Positions 1-8,939 of a stretch of DNA of 27,626 bases are shown in pieces; position 1 is the first letter of the stretch; each line of letters begins with the position of its first letter. Made by a program: the position numbers and the translations under genes. This DNA comes from Coemansia sp. RSA 1804 (Eukaryota > Kickxellomycota > Kickxellomycetes > Kickxellales > Kickxellaceae), in the NCBI GenBank assembly GCA_027578815.1, contig JANBTH010000195.1, positions 1 through 27,626 on the forward strand, read 5' to 3'. The notes under the pieces were generated by a model. It was not told the origin of the DNA and did not search any database. It saw nothing but the letters and a program-made list of their open reading frames with translations.

Positions 1-1728
1 ACCCTGCAGCTTGATGGCCAATGCGTTGAATGCAGGGAGCGTCGCCTCCACCGTCGCCATGCACTCGCGTGCGGCCGCGTACAGCCGGGCCAGTGCGTCG
101 GGATTCAGCTGCTGCTGCGCACGCACCATGCGGTCGCGTTGCCGGAGAACCACGTGCTCGCAGTCGGCGCACGCGCGCAGTTCGGCTACGCGGGACGCAG
201 GGCCTCGGCTGCTATTGCCATTTTCTGGCGGAAGCGGCATCGACAGAAGCGAGGAGCAAGCGGAGCGCCCGCACACCACGCGCCCACACAGCCGGCAGTG
301 GTGTCGGCGCGATGACAGGCGTCCAAACGCGCTGCTGCAGAACGGGCAGCTTGTAACGGCAGCATCGTCCTCCCACGCAACCACCGCCTGCTCCGCCGTC
401 TGCAGAGCGCGCGCGCGGGCCGGCTGCAGGGCCGCAGCGGCGGAGATCAGCGCATTGGCGGCACCTCCATCGCTGCTAATCAACGCGCTGGTGCCAGAAG
501 CATCGGCCGCATGTGCAATCGCCAGCTTCTCCAGTCGCTTCTCAATGCGGTTCCCCTCCAGCAGCGCAGTTCTGATGGCTCGCTTACGCAGATGCAGAAA
601 GGCCGCCGTCAGACTCCGTGTGCGGCCCTCCTCCTTCTGATGACAGCGATTGCCGGGCGATGCGCGGTCGTAGCAGTCGTCGCAGCAGCGGCAGTAGACG
701 CCGCTCGGCGACGGTTGCGCCGTAGCCGACAGTCGTATCCGCCGCCCGCAGTGCTGCGCGCACAGCAAGCGTCCACAGCATCGGCAGTTGAGTGCGCCTG
801 CCGTCTGTGTTGCCAGCTCGGTTCCGCATGCTGGCACGCTGCATCGTGAGACGCTGCTGCCTGCAGCCCCCGGCTTCTGCCAGTGTGCACGGGTGACGAG
901 ACCTCTGTCTGCGCCGTCTTCTCTCTCGCTCGCCTGCCACATGTCTTGCCGCTGGTTCTGCTGTAGTTGCTGCTGCTGCTGCCTGTGGAATCCGTTGGAA
1001 TCGTTTGCGCCCAGCTGCGGACTTCTCTCTGCTACCGTTGGTGTTGATACTCCGCCGAGTCCCTTGACTGCCTTCCCGGCTCCGCGGAAGAACCCGAGAA
1101 TCGCGCCCTTGACCTCCTCCAGATCGTCCTGCGAGGCATACCGGGACCGCACGCCATTAACATCTCCTGCTCCTCCGCCCACCGGCGACTGTCTAGCCAG
1201 CATTTCTGCGCTCTCACCTATTCCTCCTCCTCCTCCTCCGTTGCTTCCACCAAAATGGATGTCGTCCAGGTGCACATTGAGCGCAAACAGACTAGGCGCC
1301 ATCACCCCGCAGATGGGACACGTCATCGTTCCTACATCTCCTCCTCCTCCTCTTGTTCCGTTGGTATGTGACGTGTCTCTCCGCTGAATACTCGTCGCTC
1401 CGCGGTGTTGAGCGGTTCCTGACGACACAGTGTTGCGTCTACCCGAACTACCACTTCCTCCTCCTATTACCGCCGTGGAGCCCAGCAACCGGGTCTCATT
1501 GCCATTCCTCAATCCATCCACCGGTTTATTCTCACTGCTGCTGCTGCTGCTGCCGCCGCCGCCACCACCATCCGAATGAACGCTTCCACGACGCATGCCG
1601 CTATTATTAACATTATTATTATTTGCTGCGCCCAGCGTTCGTGCTGCTCTTCTTACATGCTTTGCTGAGGTGGTTGTGTGATGTGGTGATGAGGGGTCCT
1701 TCTTGCCAGGGGATGCCGATTGCGACAT
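1..1728 (-). CDS. PEP7: Vac1/Pep7-type double-FYVE endosomal tethering protein, 3' end outside window
   Basis: One frame is open from an ATG at 1728 to the window edge (576 codons, no stop), so the C terminus is missing. The N-terminal 130 residues are low complexity (Asn, Gly and Ser runs). A C2H2 finger follows with Cys137, Cys140, His153 and His158 (it starts CPIC and contains NVHLDDIH), as at the N terminus of yeast Vac1. A first FYVE-like zinc domain spans about 296-352 (CSVPAC, CRCCG, CRCCDDC); it lacks the basic RHHCR core. A second, full FYVE domain spans about 452-523, with WEDD, CPFC, RRHHCRLCG and CADC. The family binds PI3P, Rab5-type GTPases and the Sec1-like Vps45, and tethers Golgi vesicles to endosomes on the route to the vacuole. 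The order finger, degenerate FYVE, FYVE is diagnostic of Vac1. A Rab-binding C-terminal region would lie beyond the edge. A Gln-rich run lies near residue 260. Confidence 0.92.
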   Translation of the reverse strand, partial: MSQSASPGKKDPSSPHHTTTSAKHVRRAARTLGAANNNNVNNSGMRRGSVHSDGGGGGGSSSSSSENKPVDGLRNGNETRLLGSTAVIGGGSGSSGRRNTVSSGTAQHRGATSIQRRDTSHTNGTRGGGGDVGTMTCPICGVMAPSLFALNVHLDDIHFGGSNGGGGGGIGESAEMLARQSPVGGGAGDVNGVRSRYASQDDLEEVKGAILGFFRGAGKAVKGLGGVSTPTVAERSPQLGANDSNGFHRQQQQQLQQNQRQDMWQASEREDGADRGLVTRAHWQKPGAAGSSVSRCSVPACGTELATQTAGALNCRCCGRLLCAQHCGRRIRLSATAQPSPSGVYCRCCDDCYDRASPGNRCHQKEEGRTRSLTAAFLHLRKRAIRTALLEGNRIEKRLEKLAIAHAADASGTSALISSDGGAANALISAAAALQPARARALQTAEQAVVAWEDDAAVTSCPFCSSAFGRLSSRRHHCRLCGRVVCGRSACSSLLSMPLPPENGNSSRGPASRVAELRACADCEHVVLRQRDRMVRAQQQLNPDALARLYAAARECMATVEATLPAFNALAIKLQG

Positions 1729-2096
1729 TAGTCTAGTGTACAGAAGTGTAGGAGATGGGATAATGTGAAATGAATTGAAAAGAAATGAGAAAATAGCAAT
1801 AATAATAATAATAATTATAAACTCTACAATTGAAGGTAATATATAAAATAGCTAAAAAAAAGGGTGTAGAAAGGGAAAAGGGGGAGGAAGGAAGTGGTGG
1901 GGAGGGAATGGGAACGAGTGAAATGGAGAACATCACTAAGGATTTCAATCCCCTCTTTTTGAGAAATAACAAAAAAGGCACAGCTAGCATACAATAAATA
2001 CATTGAGCAAAAGCCAGGAAAGCCCTAGCGTTTACAGAAACCTGAGAAAAGCGATTATCCATCCACACGAATTTCCCGCTCCCTTTTTTCTTTTAT
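1729..2096. other. intergenic region, upstream of the PEP7 homologue
   Basis: This 368-base stretch separates the stop of the Myb-like gene from the ATG of the PEP7 homologue; both are on the minus strand. It holds an AAT triplet run near 1796-1816 and a purine-rich plus strand (1860-1930), which is pyrimidine-rich on the gene strand. I see no coding frame or RNA gene. It presumably carries the 3' end of one gene and the promoter of the next. Confidence 0.6.
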
Positions 2097-4112
2097 TCAT
2101 CCAGTCTGGGTCCAGCTCTTGAATCCAGTGAGATCCAGATCGTACGGACATTTGGCAGGATCGGTCGGTCTGTATCCATGCAGAACACCCTTGTACCAGG
2201 CCAGGATCTCGCACCGCATGTGGACCTCCTCGAACCCATCGTGCAGCGGATCCCACGAGGCGCCTCTGCACTGCCGGAGCATCGCCACATACTTGCCAAC
2301 ATACGAGGTGTGCCGTCTTATGACCTGATAGTAGGTGCGCGGCTGGTGAGCATGGATGGCAGACAAACCGCTGGAGATCCATTTCCACTTTCCCGGTCTC
2401 TCATTGTACAGCTTGTACAGCTGCATGTCCTCCTCCAGCGACCACGGAAGCATCGCAGAACCACGCTCTTTCTCCCCCTTCTCTACCTCATTGCTGCTGC
2501 TGCTGTCTTTTGCGGAAAGAAAGTTGTACAAGTCGTTGCGCTCCGTGTTCCACTTTCTCTGGCACTGGATAGCCGAGCGGGTGCCCATGTGCAGCGATAT
2601 AAGGGACCACGGGATCCTCTTTAAAGTAGTCGGACTTGAGCCCAATATCCGATTCTCCTCCTCCTCCTCCCTCACTTGGTGCTCTCGCTTACTCGCTGCA
2701 TTTCTCGCGTCCAGCTCGGCAGCCACCACCATTCGACGGAACCCGCTGTCAGAATCGCCCCTACGCCCCGAGAGAAGCCGCCCATGACTAGGAGTTCCAG
2801 CCAGCTGCATTGTTCTCAAATACGTATCATCCGTAGTAGTAGAGGCGGAGGCATCCAGAGGCACGGCATGCGCGAGTTTTCCGCGCAGGTGAAGATGAAC
2901 CAGATTCTTGAGCCTGTCGAACTCGTCCTGCGTCCACGTTCGCTTGTACGTGGCCGAGACGGAGCCGGTTGTTCTGTAGTGCACCCGACACTGGACGGGC
3001 GTGCGCGTGGTGGGCATTTCCTGCGAGATCCGGATCCACCTATTGGTGCCATGCCGACGGATCAGATCCATCAGCGCAGCGTTCTCCTCCGCCGACCAGC
3101 GACCAAGCGTGCGATTGGGCTCGACGCCCAGGCGCGCCACTGCGTTGTAAACCTTGTTTACCGTGAACTCGGGAAAATGCTTGCACAGCGCACTCACGCC
3201 TCCTGTCCTATGTTCTGCGGATCCTAGCAGATCAAACAGCTTTCGGTCGTGCTCCTGTGACCAGTAGTATTTCCGCACACGCTCCGGCATATCTCCGCCG
3301 GGAGTGCTGGTATTATTGTGCGACGGTCGTGAAACGGGCACTCTCGTATGGTCGGCAGTCGCCCCTTGCTTCGCTGCGCTCTTTCGTTTCGTTAAGAGCC
3401 AGTACCGATACCGGCAGCCGGTTGGCAAGAACTTGTTCTCCATCAGTTGGCTGATTTTCTTCCACCGGAACCCGCACGCCGAAACGAGTTCCAGCAGGGC
3501 ACTGTCGTCCTCCGGGGACCATGTCTGCTTGCGCACCGAGATCGATCCCAGCGTATAGGGGAACTTGGCTAGTCCGTGGGATCTTCTGGCAGCGGTTTCG
3601 ACAATCCTAGTGTAGTGGAGTGCTCGGTCTTCCTTTGTCTGTTTGAAGGACTTTACAATCCGTCCGTACCGGAGATGGCAGGCCACCGCGGTTCGGGAGG
3701 TGCCATGCGTTTCCTCCAGCTGCTTCGACACCGCGTCCCAGCCGATCACTCCTTGCTCGTCGACGTTGGCGTATATCAGTTCCACAAGCGTTTCCTCCTC
3801 CTCTGGCAGCCATTTGCGTTTCTGCGCAAACCCTACTGTTTTCCTGTCTTTTCCATCGGGGTTGTATATGCACGAGGTTTCAAGATGGTGCCGTGTATAG
3901 CGACGTTTCGGTTTTGTCTCCGCTGCATCGTTGCTGCCGGTGCTGTCGGTGGTGGCAGTGGTGCTGCTAGAGCGGTGTGTGCTATTCAGCTTGGCCATCA
4001 TCCCTTTCCAGCCTACCACCCCTGGGTCTGCGGAAAGCACTTGCAAGATACTAGCGGATAGCGGTAATGATCCATTGCTAGACAAGGCGGTTTTCCTCGC
4101 CAGAAAAGCCAT
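2097..4112 (-). CDS. multi-repeat Myb/SANT DNA-binding protein
   Basis: An intron-free 671-residue frame. Tryptophan-anchored three-helix Myb/SANT repeats can be seen at about 99-152 (RKWLPEEEETL), 196-240 (QTWSPEDDSAL...RWKKI), 283-330 (YYWSQEHDRKL), 338-382 (GRWSAEENAAL...NRWIRI), 391-525 (RTWTQDEFDRL, apparently split by a long insert with an acidic stretch) and 555-602 (LPWSLEEDMQL...KWKWI). The fourth is the most canonical. A basic stretch (KPKRRYTRHH) near residue 70 could be a nuclear localisation signal. Fungal proteins with many Myb repeats include Reb1/Rtf1-type rDNA termination factors and SNAPc-like subunits. I cannot choose between these, so the family is assigned and the function is not. 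No other gene overlaps it. The ATG at 4112 starts the open frame; residues 1-70 are poorly structured. Confidence 0.85.
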   Translation of the reverse strand: MAFLARKTALSSNGSLPLSASILQVLSADPGVVGWKGMMAKLNSTHRSSSTTATTDSTGSNDAAETKPKRRYTRHHLETSCIYNPDGKDRKTVGFAQKRKWLPEEEETLVELIYANVDEQGVIGWDAVSKQLEETHGTSRTAVACHLRYGRIVKSFKQTKEDRALHYTRIVETAARRSHGLAKFPYTLGSISVRKQTWSPEDDSALLELVSACGFRWKKISQLMENKFLPTGCRYRYWLLTKRKSAAKQGATADHTRVPVSRPSHNNTSTPGGDMPERVRKYYWSQEHDRKLFDLLGSAEHRTGGVSALCKHFPEFTVNKVYNAVARLGVEPNRTLGRWSAEENAALMDLIRRHGTNRWIRISQEMPTTRTPVQCRVHYRTTGSVSATYKRTWTQDEFDRLKNLVHLHLRGKLAHAVPLDASASTTTDDTYLRTMQLAGTPSHGRLLSGRRGDSDSGFRRMVVAAELDARNAASKREHQVREEEEENRILGSSPTTLKRIPWSLISLHMGTRSAIQCQRKWNTERNDLYNFLSAKDSSSSNEVEKGEKERGSAMLPWSLEEDMQLYKLYNERPGKWKWISSGLSAIHAHQPRTYYQVIRRHTSYVGKYVAMLRQCRGASWDPLHDGFEEVHMRCEILAWYKGVLHGYRPTDPAKCPYDLDLTGFKSWTQTG

Positions 4113-4560
4113 GTTCCAATCTCCTCCTTCCTCCCCCGCCTGCAGGCGTTTTTAATTTTGATCTATTTTTATATAGATAACAACAGCTGTACAATCTAGA
4201 AAGAACAGGGAAAATTGAACGTAGAAAATGCGATTAACACAACCAATTTTCTGAAATAAGTAATGTTTGTTCATGTATTTATAGACCCTGCGTACGGTGG
4301 GCTATTATGGTGAATTTACATAATCTCAAAATTTTGAATAAAATATAGAATCATATCGCACATTTTCCGTTATTATTAATTTATTCATATGAAGCCAACA
4401 TTTCAGAAAACTAATTCTTTTCATATACCTAGATATAAAAATTAAAAGCATAATAAAGGGTTTATTATCAGCTACTCTAATGAAAAAAAGTGAACTGATC
4501 TAGAGAAAAGTGGGAATTGAAAAGCCAGGAATGACAGCCAACGCACTTCTATTTGTCTTC
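4113..4560. other. AT-rich intergenic region
   Basis: These 448 bases lie between two minus-strand genes and should hold the Myb gene promoter and the 3' end of the secreted-protein gene. The sequence is strongly AT-rich with no long frame, no RNA-gene signature and no repeat that I recognise. Confidence 0.5.
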
Positions 4561-5091
4561 TCAGAACTGGTTCTGGAGAATCCCTGCCTCTTGGCCATTA
4601 TGGTTGACGCGGCCAACAGCAGGAATGCCGAACGAGCCAACCGGGCGGTGGATGCCTTCGACCACAGCCAGCGGACGCTCAACAACCGGGAACCCGCCCC
4701 GATTGTTGTTAAGAACGGTGTCGCGTCTGCGGAAAGCGCCAAACGGCCTTCCGCCAAAGCCCTGCACAAAGTCGCCGAGCTGGTTGTTTGCGCCGTTTGC
4801 GGTTTCGCCGCGGTTTCCGGAAATCTTGTTCTCCGACGGGTTGACAAAGTTGCTGTCAAGCACGGCCTCGTTGCTGGCGCCGTGGTTGAACGATCCGTCG
4901 GCGATTCCGTCGATTGCGTTGCCGCCGCTGACGCTGCCGTCGAACAGCGAGCCCTGCGCCTGGAATCCGTTGTTGACGTTAGGGTTGCTCACTGCGTTGG
5001 GGCCAGTGGATGCGTTGGGGCCCTGGTTGTTCTCCTGCTGCTGGGCAAGGACTGCGGCGGCACCAATGAGAAGAGTAGCGAAGAACTTCAT
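4561..5091 (-). CDS. small secreted Asn/Gly-rich protein
   Basis: A 176-residue frame. It begins with a textbook signal peptide: MKFFATLLIGAAAVLA, with likely cleavage after residue 16, before QQQEN. The mature part is rich in Asn, Gly, Gln and Pro, with short NP/GP-containing segments (GPNASTGPNAVSNPNV). It has no cysteine, so it is not a disulfide-stabilised effector. One NAS sequon could be glycosylated. A tribasic RRRD near residue 124 is a possible Kex2-type processing site that would release a C-terminal peptide of about 50 residues. I recognise no named family. It could be a wall-associated or secreted matrix protein; that is inference from composition only. A good TATA box lies about 190 bases upstream. 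Confidence 0.8.
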   Translation of the reverse strand: MKFFATLLIGAAAVLAQQQENNQGPNASTGPNAVSNPNVNNGFQAQGSLFDGSVSGGNAIDGIADGSFNHGASNEAVLDSNFVNPSENKISGNRGETANGANNQLGDFVQGFGGRPFGAFRRRDTVLNNNRGGFPVVERPLAVVEGIHRPVGSFGIPAVGRVNHNGQEAGILQNQF

Positions 5092-5281
5092 TGTCGGTTT
5101 AAGAGATAAAGTGGGTTGAGGGTGGTTATTAAGTGTCTAAAGATTACTTGGTAATTAAGAAAAGGAGGAACGGAAGATCTACGTTGTGGTTCTGCGAATT
5201 GTTGGAGTAAAGAGGAGATGAAGGATGGAGGTGTGTTGATGAGGAGTTTATTATTTTTGGAAATGTGAGATTATGCTCCTC

Positions 5282-5289
5282 TTTTTATA
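5282..5289 (-). promoter_or_regulatory. TATA box for the secreted-protein gene
   Basis: On the minus strand the sequence reads GGTATAAAAAGAGG, about 190 bases upstream of the ATG at 5091. Position and sequence fit a TATA element with a fairly long leader. No other gene on this strand could use it. Confidence 0.45.
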
Positions 5290-5909
5290 CCATATATCTG
5301 GGTGGCCGTTCCACCTGTTAGTGTTGATATTTTCCATTTCTATATTATTTAAAATAGTCAAAAATGTGTATACGGTTAATGATATCATTGTATTTTGATT
5401 TTCGCACTTTTATTGAGTTTCTTTATTGGAAAAACGCAGGATAATCACAAAGTAACAATCTGGTCGACTATTCTTGTCGTATGATGAATGACTTTCAATA
5501 TTAACTAGAAGCCAAGCATTGTTGTTTGGAAAACAACTAAAGTGGCTTTACCGCATTGTTTTCTATCGCCTTTTTGCTGTCAATGGGAACTGCGATCCCT
5601 ATAAAAATCCACAAACCATCTTCTTTTAAAAAAAAGCTGTGGCTTGTCGCATAGCACCAAGTCAACAAGCGCTATTAAAAGAGGTTATCGCCTTTTATTT
5701 GTTCTGATGGCGAAATGTTCTCTTGCTATTTGAAACTATTGTAACTAGAATAGTGTGGCGCACTATTGAAGAAAAATATAGAATAAGAAATGAAATAACT
5801 TTAGCAATTTGCTGGTCTCGGATTGTTAGCAGACAACAGACTGATGTGCTGCATTAACAATGGACCCACGTTATTCTCTTTTCAAACAACAACAGAAAGG
5901 CTAGAGAGG
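5290..5909. other. intergenic region without a recognised gene
   Basis: About 620 AT-rich bases. A TATAAAAA-like string occurs at about 5599 on the plus strand but no credible frame follows it. I looked for tRNA box B, U5 and U6 motifs and found none convincing. Confidence 0.4.
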
Positions 5910-6114
5910 TCATGAAGGTCCCCCAATAACTTTCCAATTATCGTTCGGCGGACCAGTCCATTCAAGCGGAATGCTGGTTGAGCTTACCTTTGCCAATTCA
6001 GCTACCACCTTCTTTGTTTGCTCGTCTGGCGGTGTCTCCTAGGGAAGAATCGCAATGACATCACATCCACCGGTCTGCTTTTTGCTCAGCATCTGCTCGT
6101 GATTCTGATCAGAT
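5910..6114 (-). pseudogene. coding remnant or terminal exon(s) of an unrecognised gene
   Basis: The minus strand reads in one frame as a protein-like segment of 68 codons, broken only by a TAG at 6039-6041. Upstream of the stop it includes KKQTGGCDVIAILP; downstream it includes ETPPDEQTKKVVAELAK and IPLEWTGPPNDNWKVIGG, ending at a TGA (5910-5912). Just before the segment lies a good fungal 3' splice site: GCTAAC followed by a pyrimidine-rich stretch and CTCCAG. The TAG itself sits at the end of TTCTTCCCTAG, which could be a second acceptor. So this is either a two-exon gene end or a pseudogene with a point nonsense mutation. No upstream first exon was found before HisRS. The family is not recognised. 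Confidence 0.4.
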
Positions 6115-6425
6115 CTGGAGATTGGATGTGAAAGAAATCAGGGGTTAGCTGTGATGATTCACTTTTTTTTTCTTTGGCTGCACTATATTTTGATTCGGTA
6201 CAAACACCTAAAAAGCCGCTCACTCATAAACTTCTTGGTGATGAGAATGAAAGTAGGAGAAAAACCCTGGTTCGTTTTCCCCAGTCTTTTTTAATTTCTC
6301 TCTCTGTCCTTCTTAAATTCTCTTTATCTTGCTGTTGTTTGAATTTGAAAAGAATCCTGGTTACTTAATCTAATACCAGTAGTAGTAATAATAATAGAAA
6401 AGACACTTCTTGTACTGGCAACGCT
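6115..6425. promoter_or_regulatory. HisRS upstream region
   Basis: The 311 bases before the HisRS start contain T-rich tracts and an AGT/AAT-rich leader. In the HisRS frame a TAA occurs at 6366-6368 and no ATG lies between it and 6426. The reading frame therefore cannot be extended to an N-terminal targeting peptide without splicing. No clear TATA box is visible. Confidence 0.45.
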
Positions 6426-8117
6426 ATGACAATGGTTGACAGCATCGAGCAACTCCGGCAAAAGGTCGACGCGCAACGCGACACCGTGCGCAGCCTCAAG
6501 GACAGCAAGGCCGACGCCGAAGACATCAAGAAGCAAGTGGCAGAGCTGCTCAGTCTCAAGGAGCAGCTGAGCATCGCCACCGGCACCGATGCCGCCCCAA
6601 CGCCAAAGAGAGCTGCAGGCGGCAGCAGCAACAGCAACAGCAACAGTGGCACCAGCAAATCGGTGTCGCTGAAGACACCCAAGGGCACCAAGGACTACAG
6701 CGACAAGGAGATGTCGGTGAGGACGCAGATATTCAACACGATCATCGGCGTATTCGAGAAGCACGGGGCAGTAACCATAGACACGCCGGTGTTCGAGCTG
6801 AAGGAGATACTCATGAGCAAGTATGGCGAGGACAGTAAGCTGATATACGACCTGAAGGACCAAGGAGGGGAGGAGTGTGCGCTGCGCTACGATCTGACGG
6901 TTCCGTTTGCGCGGTATCTTGCGAAGAACGGGGTTTCCAACATCAAGCGCTACCACATCGCGAAGGTGTACCGTCGCGACCAGCCGGCGATGACAAAGGG
7001 CAGGATGCGCGAGTTCTACCAATGCGATTTTGATATCGCGGGCGCCTACGATCCGATGATTCCCGATGCCGAGTGCGTGCGCCTGGCTGTCGATGCCCTG
7101 ACCCAGCTTGGCGTGGGCCCCTTTGTGGTCAAAGTCAACCACCGCAAGATCCTCGATGCCATCTTCGAGGTCTCGGGCGTGCCGGAACCGAAGATCCGGT
7201 CTATCTCGTCGGCTGTCGACAAGCTGGACAAGCTGCCGTGGGCCGATGTGCGTCAGGAGATGACGGAGGAGAAGGGGCTGGATCCGCTGGTTGCCGACAG
7301 AATTGGCGAGTACGTACAGCTCAAGGGCAGTCCCTCCGAGCTGGTTGAGAAGCTCAAGGCGCTGCCCGAGTTAATGGCCAGCAAGAAGGCCCAGGAGGGG
7401 ATTGCCGACATGGTTCTGTTCTTTGACTTTGCGCGCATCTACAACATCCTCGACTACGTGTCGTTCGACATGAGTCTGGCGCGCGGACTGGACTACTACA
7501 CTGGCATCATCTACGAGGTAGTTCTTGTTGAGGAAAACGTGCGTCCCACCAAGGCGCAGCCAACCGCGACCAAGCCCAACGAAGTGAGCGCCGCGACTGC
7601 CGCGATAGACGAAAGCCAGGTGCGCGTGGGGTCGATTGCTGCCGGCGGAAGGTACGATAATCTTGTTGGCGACTTCTCGGCTGTCAACCACAAGAAGGGC
7701 AAGGAGAACAACGTCCCGTGCGTTGGCATCTCGTTTGGCGTCGAGAGGATCTTTTCGATCATCTGGAACAAAATGCAGTCGCAGACCATCAAGCCCAGCA
7801 GAACCGCCGTCTTCGTCATGAGCGTGAGGGACGGCTTGCTCGAGGACCGCATGCGCATTGCCACCGAGCTGTGGGACAGCGGGATTCCGGCCGAGTTTGC
7901 TTACAAGAACAAGCCCCGCATGCAGAACCAGTACAATTTCTGCGATGCCAACGTTATCCCGTGGGGCGTCATTATTGGCAAGGACGAGCTTGACCAGGGG
8001 ATGGTGAGGATCAAAAACATGGCCCAGAAGGTTGAGAGCGAGAAGATGGGCGTTCTCGTCAAGCGTTCCGACATGGTTGCGGAGATAAAGAAGCGTCTGG
8101 AGGCTCCTTCTTCTTAA
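6426..8117 (+). CDS. HTS1: histidyl-tRNA synthetase, cytosolic type
   Basis: A 563-residue frame without introns. It charges tRNA-His with histidine. Residues 1-55 form a WHEP helix-turn-helix (it begins MTMVDSIEQLRQKVDAQRD), typical of eukaryotic HisRS, followed by an Asn/Ser-rich linker. The class II catalytic core begins near TPKGTKDYSD. The histidine-specific motif RGLDYYTG lies at 353-360, GGRYDNLV follows, and motif 3 is at VPCVGISFGVERI. RYDLTVPFARYL (motif 2 region) and the C-terminal anticodon-binding domain (AVFVMSVRDGL, then VIIGKDELDQGMVRIKNM) are present. The length is normal. Yeast HTS1 makes a mitochondrial form from an upstream in-frame ATG; no such ATG exists here, so a mitochondrial form would need another mechanism or another gene. 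A second Met at residue 3 is an alternative start. Confidence 0.97.
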   Translation: MTMVDSIEQLRQKVDAQRDTVRSLKDSKADAEDIKKQVAELLSLKEQLSIATGTDAAPTPKRAAGGSSNSNSNSGTSKSVSLKTPKGTKDYSDKEMSVRTQIFNTIIGVFEKHGAVTIDTPVFELKEILMSKYGEDSKLIYDLKDQGGEECALRYDLTVPFARYLAKNGVSNIKRYHIAKVYRRDQPAMTKGRMREFYQCDFDIAGAYDPMIPDAECVRLAVDALTQLGVGPFVVKVNHRKILDAIFEVSGVPEPKIRSISSAVDKLDKLPWADVRQEMTEEKGLDPLVADRIGEYVQLKGSPSELVEKLKALPELMASKKAQEGIADMVLFFDFARIYNILDYVSFDMSLARGLDYYTGIIYEVVLVEENVRPTKAQPTATKPNEVSAATAAIDESQVRVGSIAAGGRYDNLVGDFSAVNHKKGKENNVPCVGISFGVERIFSIIWNKMQSQTIKPSRTAVFVMSVRDGLLEDRMRIATELWDSGIPAEFAYKNKPRMQNQYNFCDANVIPWGVIIGKDELDQGMVRIKNMAQKVESEKMGVLVKRSDMVAEIKKRLEAPSS

Positions 8118-8418
8118 ACTATCCACTCTCCAAGCAAGCGATGAAGAAGAAGAAAAAAGTTAGTTAACGGAGGCGAGCTAATAGCTGTTCAACAGCTTCT
8201 GTTTATTTCCGAGGGCTTCTTATTACACTTCTCTAGATGTGTCACACCATTTCCACAAGCTCATTTGTAAGCTGCAATCCATATTTTATTAGTGAAAAAG
8301 AATAGGAATGTGAAAATTAAATTTTATAAAATAAAAACGGATACAACCCACAAAGACTATTACCACCTGATACCCCCAATTTTTACTTATTTTGCTGTAT
8401 TATAAGGTGTGTCGATTC
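8118..8418. other. HisRS 3' flank
   Basis: AT-rich sequence with several AATAAA-like strings near 8290-8335 that could serve polyadenylation of HisRS. It holds no coding frame that I can support. Confidence 0.4.
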
Positions 8419-8453
8419 ATATTGGAAGGCAGCACATCAAGAAACGGATATAC
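8419..8453 (+). repeat. partial copy of the orphan-gene upstream element (copy c)
   Basis: This 35-base segment matches 9853-9887 at 28 of 35 positions by hand alignment, sharing the block ACATCAAGAAA. The 9853 copy continues into the full upstream element of the 78-residue orphan gene; here the similarity fades after it. Only a five-codon frame follows, so this looks like an orphaned or decayed promoter fragment. Confidence 0.6.
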
Positions 8454-8815
8454 ATACGGGAGATGGGCAGCGAGAAATGAAAACAGCTAGAGAGAGAAGA
8501 GAAATCGAGAATCAAACCAGGACGACGACGACTTATGAAGGAGAAGCAGCCATAGGGGAGTAACATAGTCGACGGTGTCCCAAAGTGGCCGAGAACAAGG
8601 CTTGGTGATGCTAAAAACGGATGTGCGCGTTAGCAATACTGCAAATGTGGACGGGCCGACAGGCTTCGTAAAAAATTTTGCCATGATTTAGTTCATATAG
8701 TCATGGGGTCGATGGGCGCAAAAACCTAAAAACCCTTTAACCGGATTTCATTCTAGAGTTTTTCTTAAAATATTTACTGTGCTCACGCGGGCGAATAAAA
8801 TCGGCATATCGATCG
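8454..8815. other. AT-rich stretch without a supported gene
   Basis: A minus-strand frame at 8487-8684 is open for 65 codons and contains a GCTAAC followed by TTTTTAG that resembles an acceptor site. Two other readings look equally plausible and no homology is visible, so no gene is called. Confidence 0.35.
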
Positions 8816-8923
8816 ATCAAGAAACGGGTATGCTCAATAAAATCTAAATAGCTGCAGCTAGCAAATAAGATGCAAGGATATTCAATGTATTATATTGCTT
8901 GCGACATCAATTGTGAATGAATT
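8816..8923 (+). repeat. upstream element of orphan gene 1 (copy a)
   Basis: Hand alignment with 9870-9975 gives 36 identities in the first 42 positions, and recognisable similarity continues for about 105 bases with two single-base gaps. Shared blocks include ATCAAGAAA, TATGCT, AAATCT, GCTGCAG and GACATCAA. It ends just before a TATA box and lies 136-243 bases upstream of the ATG at 9059. The placement before two unrelated short genes indicates a duplicated promoter, not a duplicated coding sequence. Confidence 0.75.
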
Positions 8924-8931
8924 GAAAAGGG

Positions 8932-8939
8932 TATAAAAA
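8932..8939 (+). promoter_or_regulatory. TATA box of orphan gene 1
   Basis: TATAAAAA stands 127 bases upstream of the ATG at 9059, directly after the repeated upstream element. The duplicated region before orphan gene 2 is also followed by a TATA box, which supports a promoter role. Confidence 0.6.

Noticed and set aside
11..1387. Plus-strand frames of 199-209 codons
   Set aside because: They are shadows of the PEP7 homologue, whose FYVE and C2H2 motifs lie on the minus strand of the same bases.
5680..5720. U5 snRNA-like loop CGCCTTTTA
   Set aside because: No flanking stem of the right length and no Sm site follow.
8487..8684. Minus-strand frame of 65 codons with a splice-acceptor-like string
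   Set aside because: Three readings look equally plausible and no conserved motif appears.
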